A stretch of 64,000 nucleotides of DNA. Source: Sebastes aleutianus. Its lineage: Eukaryota > Chordata > Actinopteri > Perciformes > Sebastidae. The notes beneath the pieces were generated by a model, which was not told the origin of the DNA, made no database searches, and saw nothing but the letters and a program-made list of their open reading frames with translations. Both the position numbers and the translations under genes were made by a program. Shown here one piece after another: positions 1 through 11,600 of the stretch. Positions within the stretch are counted from its first letter, which is position 1. Each line of letters opens with the position of its first letter. The stretch is from contig CAKAKS010000066.1 in assembly GCA_916700875.1 (NCBI GenBank), positions 12,800,361-12,864,360 on the forward strand, given 5' to 3'.

Positions 1-649
1 ATCTGACTGTTACACATTAAACCCATTCTCGTGTTTACCTATTCACTGTTCACACAAAGCTGTGAGGAAGTAAAAATGTCAGAGGAAGCGACGTGCAGGT
101 GAATCACTGATTACAGCCGAGAGTGGATGAGCTGCTAGCATGCAAGGCCAACAGCTGTGGAGCCTCAGGGAGGTCTCGGTAAGGAGGTCACAGAGTGTGC
201 AGGCTACGCCGAGCTGCACACCAACTCATCACTGGCAATGATTTGTAACTGTTGAAACTGTGGAAAACATGCAAACAACAACTTTGTTACCCCTCACGCT
301 TATTCATCTGCAGCTTGTAAACATACAGAGGATGTAAAGTGGTGTAAATTAAACTGGGATGCAGTGAAATATAGTGCAACCAAACAGACCGAGGAGAAGA
401 TATGAGTGGTTTTCTGTGAAGTTAAAAAGCCTTGATTTTAAGATAATAATAATTAACTTCATTTTCTTTGATTATCCAGCCATGGGAGCTTTTCTTGTTA
501 ATGTAACATCCAGTTATTCTTCAATTTACTCCATAAAATGTAGCATTGCTTTCTACAGACAGGTTAACAAGACTGTAGTCATGCTATCAGCTCTGTGAGA
601 CTGTACTGAGGCACAGCAGTGCTTTGAGCTAAAGTCAGCATGCTAACCA

Positions 650-1170
650 AGCCCCCAGGAAGAGCGCCGGTCATTGATCCCAATTTTTGTTGTGGCCAAA
701 TGGTGGTACTACAACTTCCGTGTCCGTCACGTGATGCCATTGGGCTAAAAAAAAGACTTTTTCCCATAGACTTACATTGGGAAAGAGACGTCTGTAGCTC
801 AGCGGATAATTTTTTTTTAGGTGAATCAACTTCCCAATACGAACACTCTAATAGCCCTTATTTAAATCATTAGGTCCTAAAAGTTGTAAAATGCACTAAC
901 AGCCAAATCCAGAGTTATTTCCCTTCCTCCGTTCATGTGAATGAGACCCAGACCGACGCTGGAGCGAGGGCTGGGAGGCGGGGTTAGCAAGTCGTGACAA
1001 CAGCGTGACGTTGGGACCCCGTGACTGAGTCATGTAACCGAGCGGACGCTACTATGCGCCTGCTCCATGGGCCCAATGGATGCGGAAGATTGCCGGAAGA
1101 TCCGAGTACTTTTCCAGTCGGAAGTCGAGCCATTTTGGCTTCATGCGCCACTGAGCAACTTTCATGGGAA
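650..1170. repeat. probable dispersed teleost repeat
   Basis: The stretch contains the phrase cccatagacttacattggga followed by GC-rich segments. That phrase is familiar to me from repeats scattered through many fish genomes. I cannot define ends or a target duplication, so family and borders are uncertain. Confidence 0.35.
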
Positions 1171-2934
1171 TGAACGGGGCCCCGCCTCCAACGCTGTATC
1201 CAGTTCTCTTAATACATCCATGCTCTCAACGGCTCTCAACATGGCAGCTAACAGTGCAAACAACAGCAAAAGTGCTGACCGAGATAACAGTGTTTACCTG
1301 CGGGGGAATCGGAGGGTGGGTGCTACACTTCCTAAATGACGCCATCGGTCGGGACGGCATTATTAGCCATAACCGCCATATGAGGGCAGTGCAGAGCAGT
1401 CGTGAGCTAACACGAACATGCAATAAAAGCACACACAGCTGGCCAGGCTACAAAGCACGGAGAAGCTCTGATTACAACACACACAGAGGGAGAGTGACTT
1501 CATTCTCTGCTCAGGTAGACATTACTCCTTTATATCTTTACATAGCAAATAGTTGTCTGCTAATATATTAATGCTCTGGATATAGAATTTAGCACCTTTA
1601 AGTAATTTTGCCAAAACTGTTTCTTCACATTTGGTCCTTGAGCTTTGTTACTTAAACTTAATGTAGGGTTTTTCTTAAATTTACTACCCATTTCTATGTG
1701 CCAGAGGATATTTCCTTAGATAGCCTACCAAGTAAATAAGTTTACCTGATGAGCATAGTCAGGTGGCTCAAAACACTTTGTAAACATGACAATAGTAATA
1801 TCATCATTTTGTAGGCAGCCATTAAGAGTTGTTTTCAGATCTAACATCGTCTGGTGATACTGTGATTGGTGGCAGCATTGGACCATCCATCTCCATAGAA
1901 AAAGAGATTGGGAGGGAAGGGAGAAGAAGACTGTCTTCTTCATCCAGGCTGGGGTCTCCACACATTAAAACCAGATGCAGCCAGGCTCCAGAGACGTGAG
2001 GTGCATTATGGATTGAACTCTAAAGTCTGGATGGCATATTTAGACTCTGCCAGGCCCATCCATCATCAAGTCAAAGCATGTTCATAACTCTTTTTCAAAA
2101 CAGGCCAAGAAGAACAGAGCGGACGTGGGCGGGTCACGTGAGCACGAGCCGAAACAAGCGGCTAGTGTTTATGTGTACATTGTGTGAAAAGCAAACCGGA
2201 GAAAGGTCACCTATCTGCGAGATGGAGACGATTCATGGCTGGGAGTCTGAAGAAGAGCGTTGTGTGTGCAAACCACAGTGACGTCCCCGCCGGCTCAAAA
2301 CAACCTCCCTGCCAGAGCCGGCCCCTCTCTGTGGTTTGTTTACATTGAGAGCTATTCCAGACGCCACGTGCACACGCAAACGTGCACGGCACACTACACA
2401 CCTCAAGAAAATATGTGTACCTCACGCTGAAAACACAGACTTGAAAAATCGGTCATTGGGCCGAAATGAGTGTACTTCTTTCCGTCTGTCTGTTTGTCTC
2501 ACTCGCTCTCTTGCATGCAAACAAACACACACACCTGTATTACCCCCCTTCTTTTCCAGACCCAGTTCGCACAGCTGGCTTGGCAACATTATGTGAATGC
2601 ACTGAGACTGAGCCAGAGAGTTCTGCAGATCAGGAATGTGTGTGTGTGAGACTGTCTCCATTTCTCTGTGTATTTGTGTGAATTTCTGCATCTATGCACA
2701 CAAACATGTTTGTGTCCTCATGCTTTTGTGTGTGTATGTGTGTGTGGCAGGATGTGAGTGATTGCCCTGTGAGGGGGAAGGATGATGGAGCACTAAAAAA
2801 TGAATCATCAGCAGACGGCTTGGCTGTCCTCCCCCTTCTGTGTCTGCCTCAAAGCCTCTTGGGATCTCAAAGCTCTCAGGAACAGAATCCTGATTGCAGA
2901 ACTCTTCAATCAACTCCCACATAACGGGGACGGA

Positions 2935-3040
2935 CGCTTGGCCAAATGGTAAAGGTGTCTGTTCCATAACGTCCCGGATCTACCATCCATAATGCAAAGG
3001 TCATAGGTTTGATACACAGCGTCAAAGCAACTTTACTGAA
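2935..3040 (+). repeat. possible degenerate tRNA-like (SINE head) sequence
   Basis: It has an A-box-like segment (tggccaaatggtaaaggtgt) and, about 60 bases on, a weak B-box-like segment (aggtcataggtttgatac). The invariant GGTTCGA core is lost and no cloverleaf can be drawn with confidence, so this is not a functional tRNA. It may be an old SINE fragment. Confidence 0.2.
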
Positions 3041-5879
3041 TGAATGAGAAGGATTCAGTTTTTCAAAGAATAATTAATCTCCCTGAAGCTGTGATGGATA
3101 CGAGCACATGGAGAAAACATTAAGTGAGCCCGGTCAAAATATGACTTTTTTCGTTTGTTTGTAAAAACTGTGAGCAGCTTAGAGCTAAATTGACTTTATT
3201 GCTAATTGAGTGAAACCAACGTGATGCACGCTGACATGTGCACGATGAAAACCAAACAACAGACATAAAAATATCCCAGGTGAATCTTTTTAAAGTTGTC
3301 TTTTTAGGTATGAATTTAAGTTGTCAAATGTGGACTCTCTGGGTTCTCCTCAGTGAGTCTGCAATTGAGCAACTCTTCCCGTCGGTATGCTCACAGACAT
3401 GCCCACACCCACAAACACGCTCATCATCTGTGTCCCACTATTTTATGGCTAATCTGTACCAGATCTCAACACTAATCCCTTGAATACCGGAGGATCAGCA
3501 TGATGGGCTCTTTAAGATGGACATGATGACACAAGAACCCACCTGACGCGGGGAACGCCAGTAAAACTCCCAGCGCCCCTCCACAGCTTCCTGCTGCGGC
3601 TTCAAAACAATAACACAGAGGAGGGAAAACAATTCTCAGCAAACAGGATTACAGCTGCACAAGCTTAACAGGCATGCAATTAAGTATATCTTCCAGACAA
3701 CAAAGGCAAACACAGAGTTATCTTAGTTTTTATGAGAACTGAGAAAACAAAAAACATCACGCATGATTTCCTGGCAATCTGTGGTAATCACCACGGAGAG
3801 CTGGTGGACCATCAAAGATACAATCAACCACTTGAGACACACAGTCAGCTCTGTGTAGCTCTGCACCGGCTCTTATTTACGCTCTGATTTCCTTTTTGGC
3901 AGAGCTGCTGTTGGTAAGAGTAACCGTATGAACAGAGAGAACAGACATTATGTGGAGGGAACCATCAACAAGGATTCAATTCTTTCTCCTCTGCATGCTG
4001 TGATGACTGCTGTCGGCTCATTTGTTCACTCAGATCTGCTTTGTCTGCTCTGAGTGTGTGTGTGTGTGTGTGTTTAGGAACTGGTGGATGCACAGCGTTC
4101 CCACCCATCTCCACCCAGTCCTGAAATACACCAGGCTGGATGGTTACAAAGACATATATACACACAGGCCTTATGAAAAATAACTGTAATAATCCTTTAA
4201 TAATCCTTTTAGTGACTAAAACCAACTGCGCTCCGCAACAGCAGCTGACTGATGATTTTGTAAACGACTGAAACTAAATGAGGATTGACACCAGGGGGGT
4301 TTCTCACACAGCAGGATTACATCTGAAAAACCTTAAATAACTTTTGGCCAATGTCTGGATAACTTTATCTACAGATTAAAATAAGTTCTGGGTTTTTACT
4401 CAGTCCAGTTATCCAGTTAGTTTTGTAATACTTTTGTAGTCATGAGATGAACTCCAGGCCTGAATAAAAATGTTAACATAAATTATGTACATGTTAATGC
4501 ACGTGAAACTAATATTCGGCGTTACGCAGATGATACAGTTTTGTATAGCTGCGGCGTTTTTCTCTCAGATGTACTTCATAAACAGTCCGTCTGAAGTATT
4601 TTGCAGTGTCAGCTCTTTCAACTAAAGCTTTTCTAATGCAGCAACCAGACATTGTGGATATTGCTTAAACTCAGGGGAAGACAAGTTGTTATTTGACATG
4701 ATGAAGTTGTTCTTTTTGGCAACATGTTGAAATTGTGATATATGATAGTCTACTACTGTTAAATCAAGGAACATCTTTAGGCTATAAAATATATTGCATT
4801 AAATGTCAACTTATACACAAGTGGATCAACATAAGCAACAAGACCACTTCTATCCAAACCCACAGACGGGCACGCTGAAGTCTGTGCATACAACTGATGA
4901 TCAATTTTAAATATGAACTGCCTTCCTCAGTGTAGACTCACAAAAATTAACCAGAAAAGAGACAAAACTCAGACAACTAAACAATTGAGCTATAGACACA
5001 ATGGCGCCGGAAACTTCTTTTAGAATCAACAGCAGAATAAAACATCACCAAAGCAGACAATATGGACATGCACAAACAATATAAACTCCACACCGGCTGC
5101 AGCCACAAAGACACATTACAGCAAAGGAGAGACTGCACAGTTTTTACACAACACAAAGCGCGCACACATAACTATGTTGTTAGGCAACAAAGTGGTTGTT
5201 GACGTTCTCACCATCAGAGTTCAGCAGTGTGTTGTTGTACTCACCGCAAAGTCTTCCATAATCTGCACCAGGTTCAACTTCTCTACTTGTTCATTCTCAA
5301 AGCATAGTAAAAAACAGTCCACTTGGCATCTCTGTCCCAGTATAACCAGTCCCCTCTCTGCTCCCACTGCGCTCCTCAAATTCAAAATGCTCTACCGTCA
5401 CCAGATCATGACGAACAGCGTGGTGTCACCAGTGCTCGCCGGGTGGTGCATTATATCAGTCATTAATTAAGATAGATGCAACTTTTTTTTTATTATGCTG
5501 AGGTGCAATAATGTTTCTTGCAACCCCACATGTGATCCTTCATTTCATTGTGCTTTAAATGTTAGCGCTAGCCTGTGAACTCGGCGACCCGTGAACGTAA
5601 ACCTTTATAACATAATTTCCTGAGTATCACTTCTCTGGAGCTCAGCCCTCCTGTGGCCACAGACACACTTGCAGCTTCTTCTCTGCTGTAGCACTTTATC
5701 GCCTTTTTCTTTTGTTTCATTCTCACACAGTATATCAGGACTGTTTCATGTGACATCTGTTTTTACTCTGTAACAGATGTGATATGTAGCGAAGTACAAC
5801 CCTTGTGAAAAATAGTACTTAAGTACTCTGATGAACTGACATATTATTAACTCTTAATTACTAATTGAACGTTCAGTAT

Positions 5880-6497
5880 GCACAATATTTCTGGCATTAT
5901 TGGGCAAAAAATCCATATTATCCTTTCAGCATATTGTAATTCAAGTATTCTGAGAGAAAACTAGACTTCTGCACCTCCTCATGGCTCTGTTTTCAGGCTT
6001 TAAAAAGTCTAGCCTGTGACGGGAGACTTTGGCCAATCACGGGTCATTTCAGAGAGAGAGCGTTCCTATTGGCTGTGCTCAGGCTGGTGGGCGGTGCTTG
6101 GTATTTCCTCAACTGATCTCAACATGGCTGCCGGGTCACAAACTTTCCCATTTTACAGCTAAACAGTACACTACAAGATGTTTCTGAAAACATTTGAGGC
6201 GAAAAATAGGCATTAACGTAACAGAATATTGATTCATTTGATCAGCGCTGCCTAGTTTGACCGTTTGATCGGAGTTCGCGAGTGATTGACGGCAGCTGGA
6301 AAGCAGGCTCTGCTTGGTTGTTTTCTTCCGGTCTGTGAAATCTTGCAGATGCTATAAGGAGCACCGGAGGACACAGAGGCATGTGGATTTTTTTCAGATT
6401 ACCTGTCTCATGCACTACTATCAGGATATAGTGACCGGTTTATAAAAATAACTTTTTTTAATCAAATTTGCTCCATTTCTACCCACTGCTGCTTTAA
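5880..6497 (-). mobile_element. dispersed TTAA-bordered repeat, copy A
   Basis: This is the first of three related copies in the window (others at 9906-10490 and 13440-13865). Read on the - strand it begins TTAAAGCAGCAGTGGGTAGA and continues through the same internal landmarks as the other copies: the tract containing gatcaaacggtcaaactagg, the 3' acttctgcacctcc region and the final aatatgctgaaagg region. No coding capacity is visible, so it is probably a non-autonomous DNA element. Its class is not certain. Confidence 0.7.
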
Positions 6498-7004
6498 TTT
6501 ATATATAACTAATAACCGCTAACTATGAACAGTGCCAAATTGAATGAGTGCCAACTGACTAATTAATAACTAACTGTTACTGATGAATAGTTTCATTATG
6601 TAATAACTTGCGGTTATTAATAGTGGTATACAGGGAATGAAATTAGCAACTGCCATCTGCCAAATAACAGCGTAAATGTTGGCAGTGACAGGTAAGAATT
6701 TCAGGTCCCCTGCCACCATGGCAGATAGGTTTTCCTTATATTAAGAAATATTATTTTTAAAAAGCAATTCCTAAATTAAATATAGTTAGGGATTAAGGTA
6801 ACATGATATATTCCATAATTCTATGGTCTGGTACCACTGACTCAGTGTTTACAATTTTAAAGTGTTCTACCTAGATTTCAGAAGTGGCAGACAAAAACAA
6901 CTGAGTGGCCGGTAGAAATGTTAAGTGACCTGCTACTCTGGCAGGAGAGGAAAAACCTTAATTTCAGACCCTGGTGGTATATTATTATGCCAATTACTTA
7001 CTAA

Positions 7005-7722
7005 TTAAAGGGACCGTTTGTAACTTTTTAAGCTATAAATGTACTGGGTCGGGACACGTGCGCTCGCATATGCGTGCTCGCGTGTGGCCGGAGTCCTGCT
7101 CCTCTGCCTGCTTGCCTTCACGTGCGCGTTCTCGCTGTCTCGCTCCACCTCTAGATGTGCACGCGCGCCTACGCCACACTGCAGAAGAGTTAGTAGCTCT
7201 GAGAATATCTAGTAAATGTACAGTGGATGCAGAAATAAATAACTGCTGCAGCTCCTCCAGACCAACAGAGGTTTTACCTTGTCTTGTGAAGTGACGGGGC
7301 TCCGCAGCAAGAAACGTTAACACCGGCACCCGGTCAGAGACGGTAACGTTTCTCTTCCTGCAGCGGGGCTAAAGCAGGAAGAGAAACGTTACCGTCTCTG
7401 ACTGGGTGCCGGTGTCTCTCTCCGGCTGCGGTCGGAGGCGATAACGTTTCTCTTCCTGCTTCAGCCTCAAAGCCATCACTAGGATCAGCAGTGATTCATG
7501 GAGAGACCTTCGTCTGGTCAGCTAACATTACTGCCAAGCAGGTGAAATATAGAGTGATATTGTGGTTTTAGCTGACGTGTGTCGCCTCACTGTTTTGAGC
7601 GATGCTCGTTCATGTCTATTTAGAGCGAGCAGGCGCGAGCCCGACGCTGACTTTCGTTGACTTCACAGCCACAGGTGTCGCTGTTAACAAGCATTTCTGA
7701 AAGTTACAAATAGTCCCTTTAA
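7005..7722. mobile_element. TTAA-flanked MITE with terminal inverted repeats and an internal hairpin
   Basis: The element starts TTAAAGGGACCGTTTGTAAC and ends with the near-complementary GTTACAAATAGTCCCTTTAA, so it has inverted termini and a TTAA tetranucleotide at each end. TTAA target use is the hallmark of piggyBac-type transposition (established knowledge); the family assignment is inference. There is no transposase ORF. Inside, 7321-7361 and 7374-7414 form a 41-bp, 40/41-matching inverted repeat around a 12-base loop, and a third partial copy of the arm lies at 7438-7463. The element sits just upstream of the rflna promoter region. Confidence 0.75.
7321..7414. repeat. 41-bp near-perfect inverted repeat (hairpin)
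   Basis: The left arm 7321-7361 and right arm 7374-7414 are complementary at 40 of 41 positions, with a 12-base loop at 7362-7373. It lies within the TTAA-flanked element. Confidence 0.85.
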
Positions 7723-7829
7723 TACCTAGCTGCTAATTTTAAATTATTGATATAACCAAACCAGCAGCTCCAGCAGGTATAGGGGTTTTGGGTAACTTGC
7801 TCAAGGGCACTTCAGCAGATCATAAACTG

Positions 7830-7839
7830 CCTATATAGG
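7830..7839 (+). promoter_or_regulatory. perfect CArG-type sequence upstream of rflna
   Basis: CCTATATAGG exactly matches CC(A/T)6GG, the consensus bound by serum response factor. It lies about 625 bases before the rflna start codon. The same AT core could instead serve as a TATA box for a start site near 7860. Which role applies, if either, cannot be told from sequence. Confidence 0.4.
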
Positions 7840-7859
7840 CCTATAGAGCGAGGAGGACG

Positions 7860-8463
7860 TGCACGCCCCTGTCGGTTGTACATGGAAGTGATCCAGATCA
7901 TGAGGGCTGGACTGGATCCAGGTGCAAAAAAAAAAAAAAAAAGAAGCCTGGCAGGATCATTAAGAAGGAGCTCTCCACTGGAGCACACACACACACACAC
8001 TCACACACACACACACAGTCAGAGCAGAGCAGAGCAGCTCTCATCCTGATCGGTGCCAGACGCACAGTCCACTTTTGGGGTTTTTGTCGCGACTTTTACT
8101 ACATTTGTGTTTTTTTTTTAACTTAAAAATAATAACACCTTAATAGTTCACTTTGGTGTCAAGTTTTTTTAAGTTTGTGGTTGATTTTTCCTATTTGTTG
8201 GAATATAATTTGGGGATTAAAGGTGGACACTTCACAGGTACAGTAAAGTTCCAGGAGAAATAAATAACTCTGTGGAGTTTTGCAATGATTTAAATGCATA
8301 TTTCCTAAATCTCCTCTTCTCTGCTTTGCTTTGCAGAAGTCATCTTGAAAAAAAAAAAAAGTTCTCCCAGGATTGTTTCTTCTTTTTCGACGCGCAACTT
8401 GTGTCAGTGCGCCTTCGTCTGGTGGTGGTGTTTGTTTTTCTTTGACTTTGAGTCGTCCCAGAA
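7860..8463 (+). other. rflna: probable rflna 5' leader
   Basis: The stretch between the CArG/TATA-like sequence and the start codon has no other gene. A pyrimidine-rich tract ending in TTTGCAG at 8336 looks like a splice acceptor. A possible donor (AG before GTACAG near 8238) would make a roughly 100-base leader intron. Both are tentative, and transcript data are needed to place the start site. Confidence 0.35.
7985..8018. repeat. CA microsatellite
   Basis: A run of (CA)n with one interruption in the probable rflna promoter/leader region, followed by a short direct repeat of agagc units (about 8021-8036). Confidence 0.9.
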
Positions 8464-8682
8464 ATGGTGGGGCACCTACATTTACAAGCGATGGATGATA
8501 GCCTGAAAGGAAAGAACCGAGAAGGGCTGCTCGACAGTCCGGATTCGGGTTTACCTCCTAGTCCCAGTCCGCCTTTCTGCTCCCTCTCTCCGGCTCCCAT
8601 CGAGTCGAGATCCGGCAGCTGCACGACGCCCGTCGAAAGCCATCATGGATATTATAAAAAGGAAAGCAGAGAAGGCAAACTG
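8464..8682 (+). CDS. rflna: rflna coding exon 1
   Basis: 73 codons from ATG to GGC AAA CTG, then donor GTAAGA; ends in phase 0. It encodes the N terminus with the Ser/Pro-rich DSPDSGLPPSPSP segment typical of refilins. Confidence 0.95.
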
Positions 8683-11600
8683 GTAAGAAACATATATTGC
8701 TTTTATTTAACCTTCTTGTTTGACCCGTTTACAAACTTCATCATATCACAAATATGGGTTTCTTTCATCTGATTGCCCCAAAATAACATGGATGAAAGTA
8801 AATCATAATTTCTGGGGGGTTTTCTATGCTCAAAAAGGAGGTATAATTTCATGTAAATGAAGTTTATTGACCATAAATTACAGAAAAAAAAACTTGTGGT
8901 AATGAGTTGGAATGAAGTTTGCTTAAAAGCTGTCATTATGTGCTGCCATTGAAAATGTTTTATATTATAATATTTATAATATTCTGACTAAACTTTGACA
9001 TATATCAATCTGTGATAATCCATTAATATTATGTTCCACTGATAGTCAAAATAATTCAAGATTTCTGCTTTTTTTACAAAAAAATTTGGTGTAATTTCAT
9101 GGAAATAATGTTTATTAACCATAAATTCCCCCGAAAAAGTGTAAAACCTGTGATAATGAGTTGAAACGAGGTTGGCTAAAAAGGTGTAACACAGAATTAG
9201 GTGGTAATTTATAGTTAATGCTTTATAAACCGTCAAACCAGACCAAAAGTTGCAAGGTCGACTGGAAGACAATAGGAGGGTTAATCTTATCATTTGAAAT
9301 TGTAATCTGAAAGTGTAATCTGTGTTGTGTCCAGAGTCATTGACACACTGGATAAAAAAAGGTCCTATAATGGCTAAATAATGACTCTGAAACTGAAAAT
9401 CTGAGAACATTTTAGTGTTTGGCCAAAAAACATATTTCACTTCAGTCCCACTCTCACAACATCTGGAAGCTCTTTCTTTCTCTCTCTGTCAGAAATTCCT
9501 TAGTTGCAAACTTCTGATGTTGCACTTGTACTGTGTAGATGTCACCAATAAGCCAGTAAAGATGTTTTCCTTTTCACTCTGGTGCATCAGCTGGGCTCTA
9601 ACTACATGGTGTCACAGGGGTCAGAGAGTTGATTAGGACCACTTGGGTTTCCCAAACTGGGGGTCCGGGGACTCCCAGGGGTCCTTGCCAGGATTCCAGG
9701 GGCTCCCATGCAGCAAGGTGACGGAGAGCTTTACAACACTAGTTAACTTCAAATCAGTAGCACGTATCTGAGTGACGGTGTGTGTGTCATGAAAAAGTTT
9801 GGGTCAGGCTTCTTCTTCAAGGTCTGTCATGTCAACCATGTTGACAAGAAGGCCGAAGATTAATGAGTCAGATAGCAGCAGGTCTGTGACCTCTGTTCAA
9901 ACCACTTTAAAGCTGCAGTGGGTAGAATTGGAGCAAATATGATTAAAAGAAAAAGTTGGTTTTATAAAAAGGTCACTATATCCTGACAGTAGTGCATGAG
10001 ACAGGTAATCTGAAAAAATCTTGTGTCCTCCGGTGCTCCTATAACAGCATCTGCAAGATTTCACAGACCGGAAGAAAATAACCAATGAGAGCCGAGCTGG
10101 AGCTTTGCCGTCTCTGAGCAGCTGTCAATCACTCGCGAACTCTGATTTACAGCTAAACAGTACACTACAAGAAGTTTCTGAAAACATTCATGGTGAGAAA
10201 TAGGCATTACAGTAACAGAATATTGATTCATATTTGACCAGAGCTGCCTGGTTTGACCGTTTGATCGGAGTTTGCGAATGAACAGCCAATAGGAATGCTC
10301 TCTCTCTGAAATGACCTGTGATTGGCCAAAGTCTGCCGTCACGGGATAGATTTTCTAAAGCCTGAAAACAGAGCCACGGGGAGGTGCAGAAGTCTAGTTT
10401 TCTCTCAGAACACTTGAATTACAATATGCTGAAAGGTTATTATGGAAATTTTGCCCAATGATGCCAAAAATATTCTTCCTACTGACGTTTTAAATGTTAT
10501 TTATTAGATCGGTAACCAATATGGCTTGTGACCCTTTAAGGTGAAGCAATGTCCACTCGCAACCCTTCTTCACATGTCTTTAACCAAAGACAGATTTTTA
10601 ATTCTCAGGTTGTTTCATTTGAATAGCTTTTACAGTCCTTCCTTGGTAATCATCATCATCTTTCCTTATTTCCTTACTTGTTACTCATCTCTAGTTGATT
10701 GACAGCCCTCAAGTTGGGAACCTCTATATCAGATCATCTTATGTTTGGGTTTTTCGGTATTTGCATTTTAGAATTGTGACTCTGAGAATTACAAAAAAGT
10801 TTGAAAAAGTCATGTCGTGTCTAGCTTGTGTTAATGTTAATTAGTAGGCTAGTTTGCGCAGTTACCTGATGATGGAAGTGTCTCGCTCAATCTATGAGGG
10901 ATGCACCGATCCGACTTTTTCAGTACCGATAGCGATATCTGGCCTTTGGGTATCGTCAGATACCGAGTACCAATCCGATACCAGCGTAAACCTTTTTAAT
11001 GCAGCAACAAATTGGTCAAAACTTAAACAGGAATTCGAATTCCAGTATATAATGTATATAATATATAAACATAGAATTGAATTGAATAGATCGGCCCCGT
11101 TATCACAGATACCTGATCTAGCTATTTGAGTCAGTATCGGCCCGATATCTGATCCGTATCGCTGCATTTCTAGTTAAAATTGTAGGAAACAGAGAGTAAT
11201 GTAAAGTTGATTCGTCTCATAATGAATGAAAAATTAATGTTGGTTTAAAGCAAAAAATAAATGAGCGTCTGGAAACCAGGGTCCTGCTGGATTTAGTAAT
11301 GTTCAATACACCATGTACAGTATGTGGATGTGGTAGCAGTTGATGTCAGCAGTGAAAAGTATCCCTGTTCACGATATTACTATTAGATATCTGCCTAAGT
11401 CTCCGCAGGTCCAAACATAAAACTGAAATATTTAGAAAAACTTATGACCAAATAGTCAACCATTATTACGTTGTTTTAATTAACTTATTTAGTTGTACAC
11501 TTTTTTTTTATTTATTGCATTATATCTTTAAAAATCCAACTAGCTCTTGGGCGTTGTCAGTGATAATTACATTTAAAAGGTCAAACTTCATGATATTTCC

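Larger units (their letters stand above)
1..7800. other. intergenic DNA upstream of rflna
   Basis: No open reading frame here resembles a gene; the short ORFs lack similarity to any family I recognise and lack plausible splice structure. The stretch holds dispersed-repeat material (about 650-1170, 5880-6497, 7005-7722, listed separately), a short TG run near 4055-4072, and a degenerate tRNA-like stretch near 2935-3040. Apart from these I see nothing supportable. Confidence 0.6.

Noticed and set aside
8988..9440. 150-codon - strand ORF in rflna intron 1
   Set aside because: AT-rich, no known motif, no splice or promoter context.
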